From assembly GCA_028875125.1 (NCBI GenBank), contig JAPPGC010000047.1:1-64000 (forward strand): a stretch of 64,000 nucleotides of DNA. Reading direction: 5' to 3'. This document shows positions 1-9,782 of the stretch, piece by piece (the first letter of the stretch is position 1; every line of letters begins with the position of its first letter). The notes beneath the pieces were generated by a model. That model saw only the letters and a program-made list of their open reading frames with translations. It did not search any database and was not told the origin of the DNA. The DNA is from Bacteroidota bacterium. Its GTDB lineage: Bacteria; Bacteroidota; Rhodothermia; Rhodothermales; Bin80. Position numbers and translations under genes: made by a program.

Positions 1-1
1 C

Positions 2-45
2 CGACTTAAATTCTAATTGTCGTCGACTTAAATTCTAATTGTCGT
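2..45. repeat. Perfect tandem direct repeat, 2 x 22 bp (cgacttaaattctaattgtcgt)
   Basis: Two adjacent identical 22-mers at 2-23 and 24-45; resembles the multiple terminal repeats at IS21-family ends (inference). Confidence 0.85.
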
Positions 46-252
46 TGAACACAGCCCCCAGATTAGGGCGCGGTCTAACAGGCGCACTGTTTTGCAGGAC
101 TTATCCCAGCTTGATTGGAGAATGTCGTAACGCTGGGCTATAGTCAATTTTCTTTGTGCCCCCGTTTCAGACGGTTTTTCCTCTTTGCCTTTCCTAGGAG
201 TTAGGTCTTCTCTCAGTGTCCTTACGTATCATGCCATCACCTGATATTTAAC

Positions 253-288
253 GAAAAAGTCGGGCGCAAGATAGCGCACGGCTTTTTC
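253..288 (-). terminator. Rho-independent terminator-like hairpin downstream of aldolase
   Basis: gaaaaagtcgggcgc-aagata-gcgcacggctttttc: ~15 bp stem with one mismatch, A/T tracts on both sides (could be bidirectional). Confidence 0.75.
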
Positions 289-361
289 ATTAGACCTGTT
301 CTGTTCAAGAATAGAGTGCGAGGGTTTACCCTCGCGTCATTAAAATAGCTGACTCAGGCTT

Positions 362-1441
362 CTACGCGACGGTTACAGATTTGTCGAGGTAGACATCCTG
401 AATAGCATTCAGGATGCTGATACCATCTTTCATCGGGCGCTGGAAGGCCTTGCGCCCAGAGATAAGGCCCATTCCGCCGGCTCGTTTGTTGATTACAGCA
501 GTCTTTACAGCCTGCTGCAAGTCATTTGAACCCGAAGCACCGCCGGAGTTGATTAGCCCACAACGTCCCATGTAGCAGTTGGCCACTTGATATCTGGTCA
601 GATCAATTGGATGGTCGCTTGCCAAATGCGTGTAAATACGCTCATCAAACTTACCATAGCTGGAGCCGCCATAATTCAGGGCACGGTAACCTCCATTTGA
701 GGTGGGCTGCTTTTGTTTGATGACATCCGCCTCAATGGTCACACCCAGATGATTGGCCTGCCCAGTGAGATCCGCAGAAGCCTCGTGGTTGACGCCGTTT
801 ACCTTGAAGGCACTGTTGCGCACGTAGCACCACAGGATCGTTAGCATGCCAAGCTCATGCGCAAGGGCGAACGCCTCTGACACTTCCTGTAGCTGGCGGT
901 TAGAGTTTTCGGAGCCAAAGTAGACGGTGGCTCCTACGCCGACGCAGCCCATGTCCCAAGCATTTTGAATGCTAGCAAAGGGTACCTGATCGTGTGAGTT
1001 CGGATAGCTTAATAACTCGTTGTGATTGAACTTCAAGATGAAAGGGATCTTGTGCGCATACTTGCGTGCGATGGATCCCAGTACACCATAGGTTGAGGCG
1101 ACTCCATTACAGCCCCCTTCAATAGCCAGACGGACGATATTCTCGGGATCAAAGTAAATGGGGTTCTTGGCAAAGGAAGCGCCGGCAGAATGCTCAATTC
1201 CCTGGTCAACAGGAAGAATGGAGACGTAGCCTGTTCCAGAAAGTCGGCCCGAACCGAAAAGTGTCTGGAGCGAACGCAGTACACGAGGGGTGCGATCAGA
1301 TGCTGCCCAAACATCATCCACAAAGTTCGGGCCGGGCAAATAAAGATTTTCCTGCGGGATGGTCTCGCACTTATGCGTTAAGAGATTTTCAGCAGAATCT
1401 TCGAGTATAGCAGCGGTATCGGTGCTCAAAACTTCAGACAT
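362..1441 (-). CDS. fbaB: Class I fructose-bisphosphate aldolase (FbaB/DhnA type)
   Basis: 359 aa; motifs [34 protein letters not shown]. Confidence 0.9.
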   Translation of the reverse strand: MSEVLSTDTAAILEDSAENLLTHKCETIPQENLYLPGPNFVDDVWAASDRTPRVLRSLQTLFGSGRLSGTGYVSILPVDQGIEHSAGASFAKNPIYFDPENIVRLAIEGGCNGVASTYGVLGSIARKYAHKIPFILKFNHNELLSYPNSHDQVPFASIQNAWDMGCVGVGATVYFGSENSNRQLQEVSEAFALAHELGMLTILWCYVRNSAFKVNGVNHEASADLTGQANHLGVTIEADVIKQKQPTSNGGYRALNYGGSSYGKFDERIYTHLASDHPIDLTRYQVANCYMGRCGLINSGGASGSNDLQQAVKTAVINKRAGGMGLISGRKAFQRPMKDGISILNAIQDVYLDKSVTVA

Positions 1442-1532
1442 GGTTGTACTTGTAGGTTAGGTTGCGAAAACTACAGATCCCCAAAATTAGGGGTATCCGG
1501 GCTTTTAACGACTATTCGAAGGAAAAAGTTAC

Positions 1533-2588
1533 TCAAATCCGTCTTTTTTTCTGCACACGCAGTTCATCAGGAACTTGCTCAGGATTGGTAATCCAGTTTA
1601 CTAGGTTGCGGCCGATGTGTGCGCCAAACAACAACCCTTGTGATCCAAGTCCGATCAGGACCCACACATTTCCAGACAGTGGGCCGACCATCGGCAACCG
1701 GGTTCCGGGGACTCCTACTCTAATCCCCGCTGCTGTACTAAGTATATCTGCAGTCTCTATGCAGGGTACCATTTGCTGTGTTAGCGCGAGAATGTTTTTG
1801 GATCCCACTTTTGTGGGTTGATCATTCTGGAAGGTATGCTCGTAGGTGGTCCCAAGAATCAGTGTGTCTCGCATTGGAACTACATAACCATATCCGCTCA
1901 CCGGAATGGAGTGTGAAAAAGACTCTGGAGTGCGTACGCGAACGATTTGGCCCTTGATACAATGCAGATTCAATGCAGAGAGTACAGGAAAGGACTTGAA
2001 GCCTGCTCCGAGCGCAAGGACTAGTTTTGAGGCACGGAGGGAAGATCCTGATTTGAGGGCAACATTCACTCCGGATCCGGTGTCTTCCCAACCAACAATA
2101 TCAGAAGCCAGGACAGTACAGCGAGACGCTATCGTCCCGTGGGTGTACTCGAGCATTTTAGGCGTATCAACCACTCCGCCGGTGGTAATTGCAGCACCAA
2201 AAGGGGCGGACACATACGGATAGCGGGCATGTACCTCATAAGGCGGTAGCCAAGTGAATGAGTCAGCATGCTCCAGAACCAGCGAACGCAGTTTTACGGA
2301 CTGTGCCTCGTCCAGGGCCGTTCGCAAAATACCGCATGCGTCATAAGTATCGCTTGCATCAGCCTGCGCAAGCGTGTCCAGAAGGTCTTTGTACGCAAGG
2401 TCAGCATGCCAGGACGGGACAACGCGCTGGCCGGCAAACGGATTGATCAGCCCCGCCGCAACACCGGACGCAGCTGGAGCAGTCCCCGACAACAGTAATA
2501 CCCGATTGGAGGTGGAGAGCCACAAAGCTGCACACGCACCGCCTAGTCCAGCACCGGCAACAACTACATCGAAACTAGGTTCTTCCAC
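1533..2588 (-). CDS. FAD-dependent oxidoreductase (DAO family)
   Basis: N-terminal DVVVAGAGLGGACAALWLS Rossmann motif; GIRVGVPGTRLPMVGPL C-terminal DAO-like motif. Confidence 0.8.
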   Translation of the reverse strand: MEEPSFDVVVAGAGLGGACAALWLSTSNRVLLLSGTAPAASGVAAGLINPFAGQRVVPSWHADLAYKDLLDTLAQADASDTYDACGILRTALDEAQSVKLRSLVLEHADSFTWLPPYEVHARYPYVSAPFGAAITTGGVVDTPKMLEYTHGTIASRCTVLASDIVGWEDTGSGVNVALKSGSSLRASKLVLALGAGFKSFPVLSALNLHCIKGQIVRVRTPESFSHSIPVSGYGYVVPMRDTLILGTTYEHTFQNDQPTKVGSKNILALTQQMVPCIETADILSTAAGIRVGVPGTRLPMVGPLSGNVWVLIGLGSQGLLFGAHIGRNLVNWITNPEQVPDELRVQKKRRI

Positions 2589-2636
2589 AATCCTGGAACA
2601 GCTTTGAGTGAATAGGGTAGCAGGGCCTGCTGTAGC

Positions 2637-2710
<74 letters not shown>

Positions 2711-2713
2711 CAG

Positions 2714-2738
2714 TCGGTGGATACGGAAGGTCCACCGA
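2714..2738. terminator. Hairpin between tRNA-Arg and kdgK 3' end
   Basis: tcggtgga-tacggaagg-tccaccga, 8 bp perfect stem; no clear U-tract. Confidence 0.35.
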
Positions 2739-2754
2739 TAATTGCACGCATTGC

Positions 2755-3789
2755 CTAGCGGGTAACCCTACCGGAGGCATCTCCAGAGAGCAGTTTTTTC
2801 ACCTCAGCCACGCTCACCAGATTGAAATCCCCGGGTATAGTGTGCTTGAGACAGGACGCGGCCACAGCGAAGTTCAACGCTTTTTGATTGTCCCCATCGA
2901 AGGCTATGAGCCCATAGATTAAGCCGCCTACGAACGAGTCCCCCCCTCCAACACGGTCAACGATGTGCGTGATATCATACTCGGGCCCGTACAATAGTTT
3001 TGATCCATCCCACAGGACACCGGACCAGGCATTGTGTGAGGCACTGATGGAGCTTCGCAGTGTAATGATAGCCCGCTGGCAACGCGGAAATCGTTCCATG
3101 AGTTGCCGGCCGACCGATTCATAGGCGGAAGCATCCAGGTGGCCGCTCTTTACTTCAACTCCCTCAGGATGAATACCAAAGACCTTATGCGCATCCTCCT
3201 CATTACCTACGATAACATCGCATAAAGCAACCAATTCGGGCATTACTTCTGCGGCGGTCTTCCCCCACGTCCATAAATTAGCGCGGTAATTGAGATCAAC
3301 GGAGACCGTCACGTTGTGACGCCGTGCTGCTGCGAGGGCTTCTTCTACGGCCAGTGCTGCACCCTCAGAAACTGCTGGTGTGATTCCAGTCCAGTGAAAC
3401 CAGCCTGACCCCGCAAAGACATCATCCCAGTTGATCATTCCCGGTTCAATGGAAGCGATGCCCGAGTATGCGCGGTCATAAACAACCTTGCTTGCACGTG
3501 CAGATGCACCGGTTTCCAGGAAGTAGATTCCCAGGCGCTCGCCTCCGCGCTGGATAAATTGTGTTCCGATCCCGAGCGCACGCACAGCCTGCACTGCGCT
3601 GGTTCCTAACTCGTTGGAGGGTACGCGTGAGACGAACTGAACGGGGATCCCGAATCCGGCCAATGAAGCCGCAACATTTGCTTCGGCCCCGCCATAGCGC
3701 GCGTCAAATGAGGAAGCCTGCACGAATCGCTGGAACCCGGGCGGGGAAAGCCGCAGCATGATTTCGCCGAATGTGACGCAATGGTTCAT
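2755..3789 (-). CDS. kdgK: PfkB-family sugar kinase, likely 2-keto-3-deoxygluconate kinase
   Basis: 344 aa; GEIMLRLSPPGFQRFVQASSFDARYGGAEANVA; VDRVGGGDSFVGGLIYG PfkB signature. Confidence 0.85.
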   Translation of the reverse strand: MNHCVTFGEIMLRLSPPGFQRFVQASSFDARYGGAEANVAASLAGFGIPVQFVSRVPSNELGTSAVQAVRALGIGTQFIQRGGERLGIYFLETGASARASKVVYDRAYSGIASIEPGMINWDDVFAGSGWFHWTGITPAVSEGAALAVEEALAAARRHNVTVSVDLNYRANLWTWGKTAAEVMPELVALCDVIVGNEEDAHKVFGIHPEGVEVKSGHLDASAYESVGRQLMERFPRCQRAIITLRSSISASHNAWSGVLWDGSKLLYGPEYDITHIVDRVGGGDSFVGGLIYGLIAFDGDNQKALNFAVAASCLKHTIPGDFNLVSVAEVKKLLSGDASGRVTR

Positions 3790-3836
3790 TTATGATCTGA
3801 TGTTGTTTTGAAATTGACACGTATGTACGTTTACTG

Positions 3837-5333
3837 TCATGGTGTAGGGCTTTGTGCTACCCAGGCTGGAATAGTTCCAACATCGATCCCAAACACCCAA
3901 AGTATAATAGAGTATGCACAAATGGTAATCAGCAAGAGAAAAGCAAAGTTGAGCAAAAAGCCGGCCCGTGCCATTTCGATTACCGATACGCGTCCGCTGC
4001 CGTAAACGATAGCATTGGGAGGAGTAGCAACAGGTAGCATGAATGCACAACTGGCTCCTAGGGCGGCCGGCACCGCCAGAAGAAGTGGGCTCTCTCCAAC
4101 GGCCAGGGCTAGGGCGGCAAGCACGGGAAGGAACGTTGCTGTGGTAGCGGTATTGCTGGTGATCTCTGTAAGAAAAACAATGACACCCGTTGTGATTAGG
4201 ACAATAAGGATCGTGGGATACTGTTGAAGTGGGTGGAGTGACTCGCCAAGCCACGCAGCAAGACCACTACTGGAAACGGCACCCGCGAGGCTCAGGCCGC
4301 CTCCAATCAGGATGAGCGCCCCCCACGGAAGCTTCTTGGCGGTATCCCAATCCTGTGCGAAGATGCCTCGCTTGAAATCCACCGGGATTACGAACAGTGA
4401 TAATCCTCCAATCATCGCGATATTTGCATCGGTCAGCCCGGGGATTATTGGAGCAAGTAAAGGACGTGTGATCCAAAGGAGCGCGGTAGTAGTGAACACT
4501 ATAGCTACAATTTTCTCGCCCTTCTTCATGGGGCCGAGTTTTTGTTTTTCCCTTGCGATGATTGATTTACTTCCAATCAGATCCTGTTTATCAAATTTGT
4601 AAAGCAGTCGGGTAATTGCAAGGAATACCAAGGGTACACCAACTATTACAACCGGTACCCCGACCGAGAGCCATTTTATGAATGTTATGGTGTATCCGTA
4701 CTCACTTTCGAAGAATGCACTGATAAAGGCGTTTGGAATTGTGCCGATGAGGGTACCCATCCCTCCTATGTTGGCCGCGTAGGCAACACCCAGAAGTAAA
4801 GCAACCGCAAAATGATGCTTGAACCGCTCTACTGTTCCCTCGGTATCGGCCAGCGTTATGACAGAGAGTGCAACGGGTAGCATCATCAAGGTCGTTGCGG
4901 TGTTGCTGACCCACATGCTAAGTCCCGCGGTTGCTGTCATGAATCCCGCAATCAGGGCTCGTGGTCCCGTACCCGCACGGGAAATAATCCAGATTGCGAT
5001 GCGCCGGTGCAAATCCCATCGCATCATTCCCAGTGCGATGATGAAGCCTCCCATAAACAGAAATATGATAGGATGTGCATAGGGCGCTGCGGTATCCTGC
5101 ATGGTGCTCACACCCATGATTGGAAACAGGATAAGCGGGAGAAGGGAAGTTGCGGGAATTGGGATGGATTCGGCAATCCACCATGTGGCCATCAACAGGG
5201 CTGCGCCCGCTGTGTACCAAGCTTCAATTTCCAGTCCGTTTGGGGGAGGAAGAACAAGCACCCCCAACAGCCAAAGTGGACCCAGGAACAGGCCCACGCG
5301 TTGTCGTAATCCGTATGGCGGTGCTATCTTCAT
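3837..5333 (-). CDS. DASS/SLC13 family sodium:anion (dicarboxylate) symporter
   Basis: 498 aa multi-TM; SNTATTLMMLPVA and TEITSNTATTATFLPV repeats; PVATPPNAIVYGSG. Confidence 0.88.
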   Translation of the reverse strand: MKIAPPYGLRQRVGLFLGPLWLLGVLVLPPPNGLEIEAWYTAGAALLMATWWIAESIPIPATSLLPLILFPIMGVSTMQDTAAPYAHPIIFLFMGGFIIALGMMRWDLHRRIAIWIISRAGTGPRALIAGFMTATAGLSMWVSNTATTLMMLPVALSVITLADTEGTVERFKHHFAVALLLGVAYAANIGGMGTLIGTIPNAFISAFFESEYGYTITFIKWLSVGVPVVIVGVPLVFLAITRLLYKFDKQDLIGSKSIIAREKQKLGPMKKGEKIVAIVFTTTALLWITRPLLAPIIPGLTDANIAMIGGLSLFVIPVDFKRGIFAQDWDTAKKLPWGALILIGGGLSLAGAVSSSGLAAWLGESLHPLQQYPTILIVLITTGVIVFLTEITSNTATTATFLPVLAALALAVGESPLLLAVPAALGASCAFMLPVATPPNAIVYGSGRVSVIEMARAGFLLNFAFLLLITICAYSIILWVFGIDVGTIPAWVAQSPTP

Positions 5334-5382
5334 GATTGAACAAAACTAATGCATTACAAACAGTTAACGTCACTCGACGCTT

Positions 5383-6873
5383 ATGACATCTGCCCCCTGC
5401 ATTCTCGGACTTGATGTATCCACCACAGCCTCCAAAGCTGTTTGTATAGACGCAGAGGGCAGCGTACTTGGACAAATTGCGACGGATCATACGCTGTCAA
5501 GCCCTTATCCGCTATGGCGCGAACAGGCTCCTGAAGATTGGTGGAGAGCAATGTGCAAGAGTATTCAAGGCGTTTTGGCGTTGCCGTCGGTGGATGCAAA
5601 AGCTGTGCAGGCGATTGGGCTAACTGGACAGATGCATGGCCTGGTGATCCTAGATTCAGATGGCAAGGTTTTGCGACCGGCTATGTTGTGGAATGACGGA
5701 AGGGCCGGGGCGCAGTGCGAAGCCATTCGCGCGCAGATCGGACTTGAGCGTCTAGTTGCTATTACAGGTAATGATGCATTCACCGGATTCACAGCCCCCA
5801 AGCTCTTGTGGGTTCGTGATCATGAACCGGAAAATTTCGACAGGATTGCCCAGGTATTATTACCAAAGGACTACATCCGCTGGCAACTGAGCGGAGAATA
5901 TGCTGCGGATAAGGCAGGTGCAGGCGGAACTCTGATGCTGGATTTAGCGTCGCGTACCTGGGCCTCAGATTTACTCAAGGAATTGAATATTCCAGAGGCA
6001 TGGCTTCCCCCCACATATGAGGGCACCACAACCACAGGTAAGGTGAGTCATACTTGCGCATCGGAAACCGGGCTTCCAGAGGGGGTGCCTATATATGCAG
6101 GGGGCGGAGATCAGGCAGCGCAGGCAGTCGGGGTAGGAGCCATACACCCCAGTACCTGGGCGGTTACGCTGGGAACCTCAGGGGTCGTGTTCGCACCATG
6201 CGATCATCCACGTATAGACTCGCTTGGGCGCGCGCATGCATTTCCGCATGCGCTTCCGGAGACCTGGCACATGATGGGGGTCATGTTGAGTGCAGCAGGC
6301 AGTCTCCAGTGGTATCGCGATACGTTTGCGGGCAACACTTCTTATGACAAACTGCTCTCAGAGGCGGCGGATGTCGAACCTGGAAGCGAGGGTTTATTCT
6401 TTTCGCCGTATCTCAGCGGTGAGCGTACCCCACATGCCGATCCGCTCGTTCGAGGCAGTTTTATCGGACTCACCTCCCGTCATGGCCGGGGCCATCTTAC
6501 GAGGGCTGTTCTGGAAGGCGTTGCTTATGGATTGAGAGATAATCTTCTTCTGCTCCGTGCCTCGGGACTGCCTGCACCCGAGAGGATCAGGATTTCCGGC
6601 GGAGGTGCGAAGAGTCCACTGTGGAGACAGATACTGGCAGATATAATGGGATATCCCCTGAACGTAGTTGAGGTAACCGAAGGTGCGGCGATGGGCGCTG
6701 CGCTTCTTGCAGGAACCGGGAGTGGCATTTGGTCTTCCGTGCAGGAAGCGTGCGATGCAACGGTATGTACGCGTGAACTGTCCGAGCCGGGGAAGTCTGA
6801 ATCAAAGTATTTGGAATTATATGAACAGTTCACGGGGTTGTATCCAAGGTTGAAGGACTTTTACTACGCGTAG
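5383..6873 (+). CDS. xylB: Xylulokinase
   Basis: 496 aa FGGY kinase; LGLDVSTTASKAV, GLTGQMHGLVILD, GGGDQAAQAVGVGA, RISGGGAKSPLWRQILAD. Confidence 0.9.
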   Translation: MTSAPCILGLDVSTTASKAVCIDAEGSVLGQIATDHTLSSPYPLWREQAPEDWWRAMCKSIQGVLALPSVDAKAVQAIGLTGQMHGLVILDSDGKVLRPAMLWNDGRAGAQCEAIRAQIGLERLVAITGNDAFTGFTAPKLLWVRDHEPENFDRIAQVLLPKDYIRWQLSGEYAADKAGAGGTLMLDLASRTWASDLLKELNIPEAWLPPTYEGTTTTGKVSHTCASETGLPEGVPIYAGGGDQAAQAVGVGAIHPSTWAVTLGTSGVVFAPCDHPRIDSLGRAHAFPHALPETWHMMGVMLSAAGSLQWYRDTFAGNTSYDKLLSEAADVEPGSEGLFFSPYLSGERTPHADPLVRGSFIGLTSRHGRGHLTRAVLEGVAYGLRDNLLLLRASGLPAPERIRISGGGAKSPLWRQILADIMGYPLNVVEVTEGAAMGAALLAGTGSGIWSSVQEACDATVCTRELSEPGKSESKYLELYEQFTGLYPRLKDFYYA

Positions 6874-6877
6874 CTGG

Positions 6878-7912
6878 TTACCTGTACTTGCTGTCGTGGC
6901 GATAGCGAATACCCTTAGATCCGAGTGGAGCGTTGGCGCGTGTATCAATACCAATTGGGTTTGGACCGCGCTCCTTATATAGAAAATAGGCTGCGCCAGC
7001 TACCATGGCGCCATTATCCATACACAGATCATCACATGGTGTAAAGATTTGATACCCGTGATCGTCAGCAGCGTGTTTAAGCGCAGTTCGCAGGGGAGAG
7101 TTAAGTGCCACTCCACCCGCCAATGTAATCTGCTGCAGTTGATGTTCGCCGGCCATGCGTATGGTTTTTGAGACAAGTAGGTCCACGACGGCCTGTTGGA
7201 AGCTGGCGCACAGGTCGGCCTTGTTCAGGTTGGGATTTCGGTCAATTGCTGCAACTACTGCTGTTTTGAGGCCACTGAAGCTGAACTCACCATCGGTTCG
7301 GTTGATAAGGGGCCGGGGGAAGTTGTAGGCTTCGGGATCGCCTTTCTCGGCCAGTTTTTCAATGGCTGCGCCTCCCGGATGCCCTAATCCAAGATGCCGC
7401 GCGACCTTGTCGAAAACTTCACCTGCGGCGTCATCACGCGTGTGGCCAAGTAGTTCATAGGTCCCATGAGAGACTACTTTTAGCAGGAGAGTGTGACCTC
7501 CTGCAACTGTGAGGCAAAGAAACGGAAACTTGAGCACTTTGGAGCGTCCCATCAGGTTGGAATAGATATGTCCTTCCAGGTGATGGATGCCAATCAAAGG
7601 AATGTCGCAGGCCAGTGCTATTGATTTTGCAGCTGAAACTCCAACGACAAGCGCGAGGAGAAGCCCTTGATGATGTGAAACAGCGACTGCATCAAGGTCC
7701 GTAAATGAGATACCAGCTTCTTCTAATGCGGACTCAAGGATAAAACTGATCTTGGCGGTGTGTTCCCGTGCTGCAATCACAGGTACGACACCCCCAAATC
7801 GGTCATGAGCTTTGTATTGTGATGCAATAACATTTGACAATACTTCATGCCCATCGCGCACCACAGCCGCACCAGTATCGTCACAGGAAGTATCTATACC
7901 AAGGATCAGCAT
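6878..7912 (-). CDS. tsaD: tRNA N6-adenosine threonylcarbamoyltransferase TsaD
   Basis: 344 aa; LGIDTSCDDTGAAVV, HHLEGHIYSNL, CLTVAGGHTLL, GGVALNSPLR. Confidence 0.95.
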   Translation of the reverse strand: MLILGIDTSCDDTGAAVVRDGHEVLSNVIASQYKAHDRFGGVVPVIAAREHTAKISFILESALEEAGISFTDLDAVAVSHHQGLLLALVVGVSAAKSIALACDIPLIGIHHLEGHIYSNLMGRSKVLKFPFLCLTVAGGHTLLLKVVSHGTYELLGHTRDDAAGEVFDKVARHLGLGHPGGAAIEKLAEKGDPEAYNFPRPLINRTDGEFSFSGLKTAVVAAIDRNPNLNKADLCASFQQAVVDLLVSKTIRMAGEHQLQQITLAGGVALNSPLRTALKHAADDHGYQIFTPCDDLCMDNGAMVAGAAYFLYKERGPNPIGIDTRANAPLGSKGIRYRHDSKYR

Positions 7913-7921
7913 CGAAGACCA

Positions 7922-8569
7922 TTAACTGATTGTACCACGCTCCGCCAGGGCAGGCTGGAGGTAGACCGGTTTGAGTAGCTTGATTGCATCTCCTTCTAGG
8001 AGGGGGGATTGATTCATTGTGGAGATCAGTGATTCAGGCAGTAAGCGTGCTGCGGATTGGTACCTGTGGTCTCCGCACAACAGGTTCTCGAACGTATTGC
8101 CATACTCAAGGACTGTGACCGCGCTGGTGTCAGTCCGAATTTGATTGAAAACTGTATCCAGTGGAGCCACGGCCATTGCCGGTTGTACGTCGTGTGTAAA
8201 ACACGTGCAGCGCACATAATAGCATTGCCCCCGCCCCGCGTTCATGATGGCCCAGATAGGCTTTGAATGGCCGGCGACCAACGCATCCAGCGTACTTATC
8301 GGTGAGAGGGGTATATCCAATACCTGTGCGAATGTCTTTGCAGCGGTTACTCCAATGTTGAGGCCAGTCCACGAACCAGGCCCTACGACGACTGCGATGC
8401 GACCCAGGTCTGAGGGTTTAATATGCAAACTGGAAAGAGAGGTCTGAACTTGCTCATGCAAATGTTCAGCGGGGCGTCCTTGTAGAATGGAGGCGCTAAT
8501 AAGATTGGTCTCTTTTGCAACCAGAACGGTTGTGAATTGACCTGATGTATCAATTATCAATGTTCGCAT
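7922..8569 (-). CDS. tsaB: tRNA threonylcarbamoyladenosine biosynthesis protein TsaB
   Basis: MRTLIIDTSGQFTTV..., VVVGPGSWTGLNIGVTAAKTFA; start chosen at internal Met (ORF track extends to 8686). Confidence 0.9.
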   Translation of the reverse strand: MRTLIIDTSGQFTTVLVAKETNLISASILQGRPAEHLHEQVQTSLSSLHIKPSDLGRIAVVVGPGSWTGLNIGVTAAKTFAQVLDIPLSPISTLDALVAGHSKPIWAIMNAGRGQCYYVRCTCFTHDVQPAMAVAPLDTVFNQIRTDTSAVTVLEYGNTFENLLCGDHRYQSAARLLPESLISTMNQSPLLEGDAIKLLKPVYLQPALAERGTIS

Positions 8570-9092
8570 AGTCGGACAGTTTATTGAGCAACTGTGCGTA
8601 GGTTGAAGAGGATGAAGACACCTCAATACGCCGCGTATTTTCCTCGGGCTCCTTTGAGATCGTAACGTGCAGGAACTCCTGTGCAAAGTTCTTTATAAAC
8701 CCCGATGCCCATTCGGCGACCACGATATTTCGCGGTCCCGAGAATGCCTCCTCAAACAGCATAAAATCGTCCACAGATAGGCTTGAGAGTCTATAAAAAT
8801 CAATATGTGTGAGTTTTTGCCGACCGATCGTGTACGTTTGAATCAGATTATAAGCAGGGCTGGTTACGTGGGTATCTGCACGGACGCCGAGTCCGCGGGC
8901 TAGTCCTTGAACGAAACAGGTTTTGCCTGTCCCCAGGGTCCCATCCAGACCAACAACAGCATCGTCGGGCAATCGTGCGCCAATCCACTGACCCAAAGCG
9001 TGGGTTTCTTTGGGACCAAAAGTTAGAAGAGTAACCAGCCGTACAGAATTCTGAGCAACTGTGCAACGCTGATGATTATGTGCGGTTGCCAA
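8550..9092 (-). CDS. tsaE: tRNA threonylcarbamoyladenosine biosynthesis ATPase TsaE
   Basis: Walker A GTLGTGKTCFVQGLARGLG, VTSPAYNLIQTY, HIDFYRL; overlaps tsaB start by 20 nt. Confidence 0.9.
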   Translation of the reverse strand: MATAHNHQRCTVAQNSVRLVTLLTFGPKETHALGQWIGARLPDDAVVGLDGTLGTGKTCFVQGLARGLGVRADTHVTSPAYNLIQTYTIGRQKLTHIDFYRLSSLSVDDFMLFEEAFSGPRNIVVAEWASGFIKNFAQEFLHVTISKEPEENTRRIEVSSSSSTYAQLLNKLSDYANIDN

Positions 9093-9145
9093 TTCGGTTA
9101 GTGAGATTGCGTTAACTGGCGTATCTTAGCAGACAACCATTACGA

Positions 9146-9613
9146 ATGCATTTCTCGATGAAGTGGAATTGGATTATTATGTTATTGATATTTGCCGCTT
9201 GCCAGGCAGAGGTTGAACCTCCTGTAGAATCTACGCAGGCGGAGGCGTACATGCCGTCTACATCCGCAGAGGGGGCTGCTGTGTACATCATCGCACCAGA
9301 GGATGGATCTGTTGTACAGAGTGGTGCGGTTACGGTCAAGTTTGGACTATCTGGAATGGGGGTTGCACCGGCAGGTATAGAATTTGACAACTCGGGGCAT
9401 CATCATCTTTTGGTTAATGCAGAAGAGTTGCCGCCAATGGATATGCCAATCCCTACGGACTCGGTACATCTCCACTTTGGCCTTGGTCAGACGGAAACCA
9501 CGTTGGACCTCAGCCCGGGCACGTACACACTCCAACTAGTATTGGGTGACTATGCCCACATACCACACGATCCTCCGGTGATGTCTGAACCGATCACGAT
9601 CAAGGTTAAGTAG
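9146..9613 (+). CDS. DUF4399-type exported lipoprotein
   Basis: Lipobox-like FAAC; GIEFDNSGHHHLLVN..., LHFGLGQTETTLDLSPGTYTLQLVLGDYAHIPHDPPV typical of DUF4399. Confidence 0.75.
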   Translation: MHFSMKWNWIIMLLIFAACQAEVEPPVESTQAEAYMPSTSAEGAAVYIIAPEDGSVVQSGAVTVKFGLSGMGVAPAGIEFDNSGHHHLLVNAEELPPMDMPIPTDSVHLHFGLGQTETTLDLSPGTYTLQLVLGDYAHIPHDPPVMSEPITIKVK

Positions 9614-9782
9614 CATAACAGTCGGTTACTCTGTCAGACTGAGGTTTACTTTCGCGGATTATGAATTCAGCCCCATATGCTCGCCTGTCCGGGGTTTGAT
9701 ATTATTAGCTCAACTGCCCGGTTGTGAATCGTGTAGACGGATTCAATTTGGTGAACCGAAGGCTTGAGACGCTTCAAAATGC

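Noticed and set aside
3790-4254. 154-aa minus-strand ORF overlapping the DASS transporter
   Set aside because: Alternative-frame shadow of a clear transporter gene; composition (Ser/Cys/His-rich) typical of spurious ORFs.
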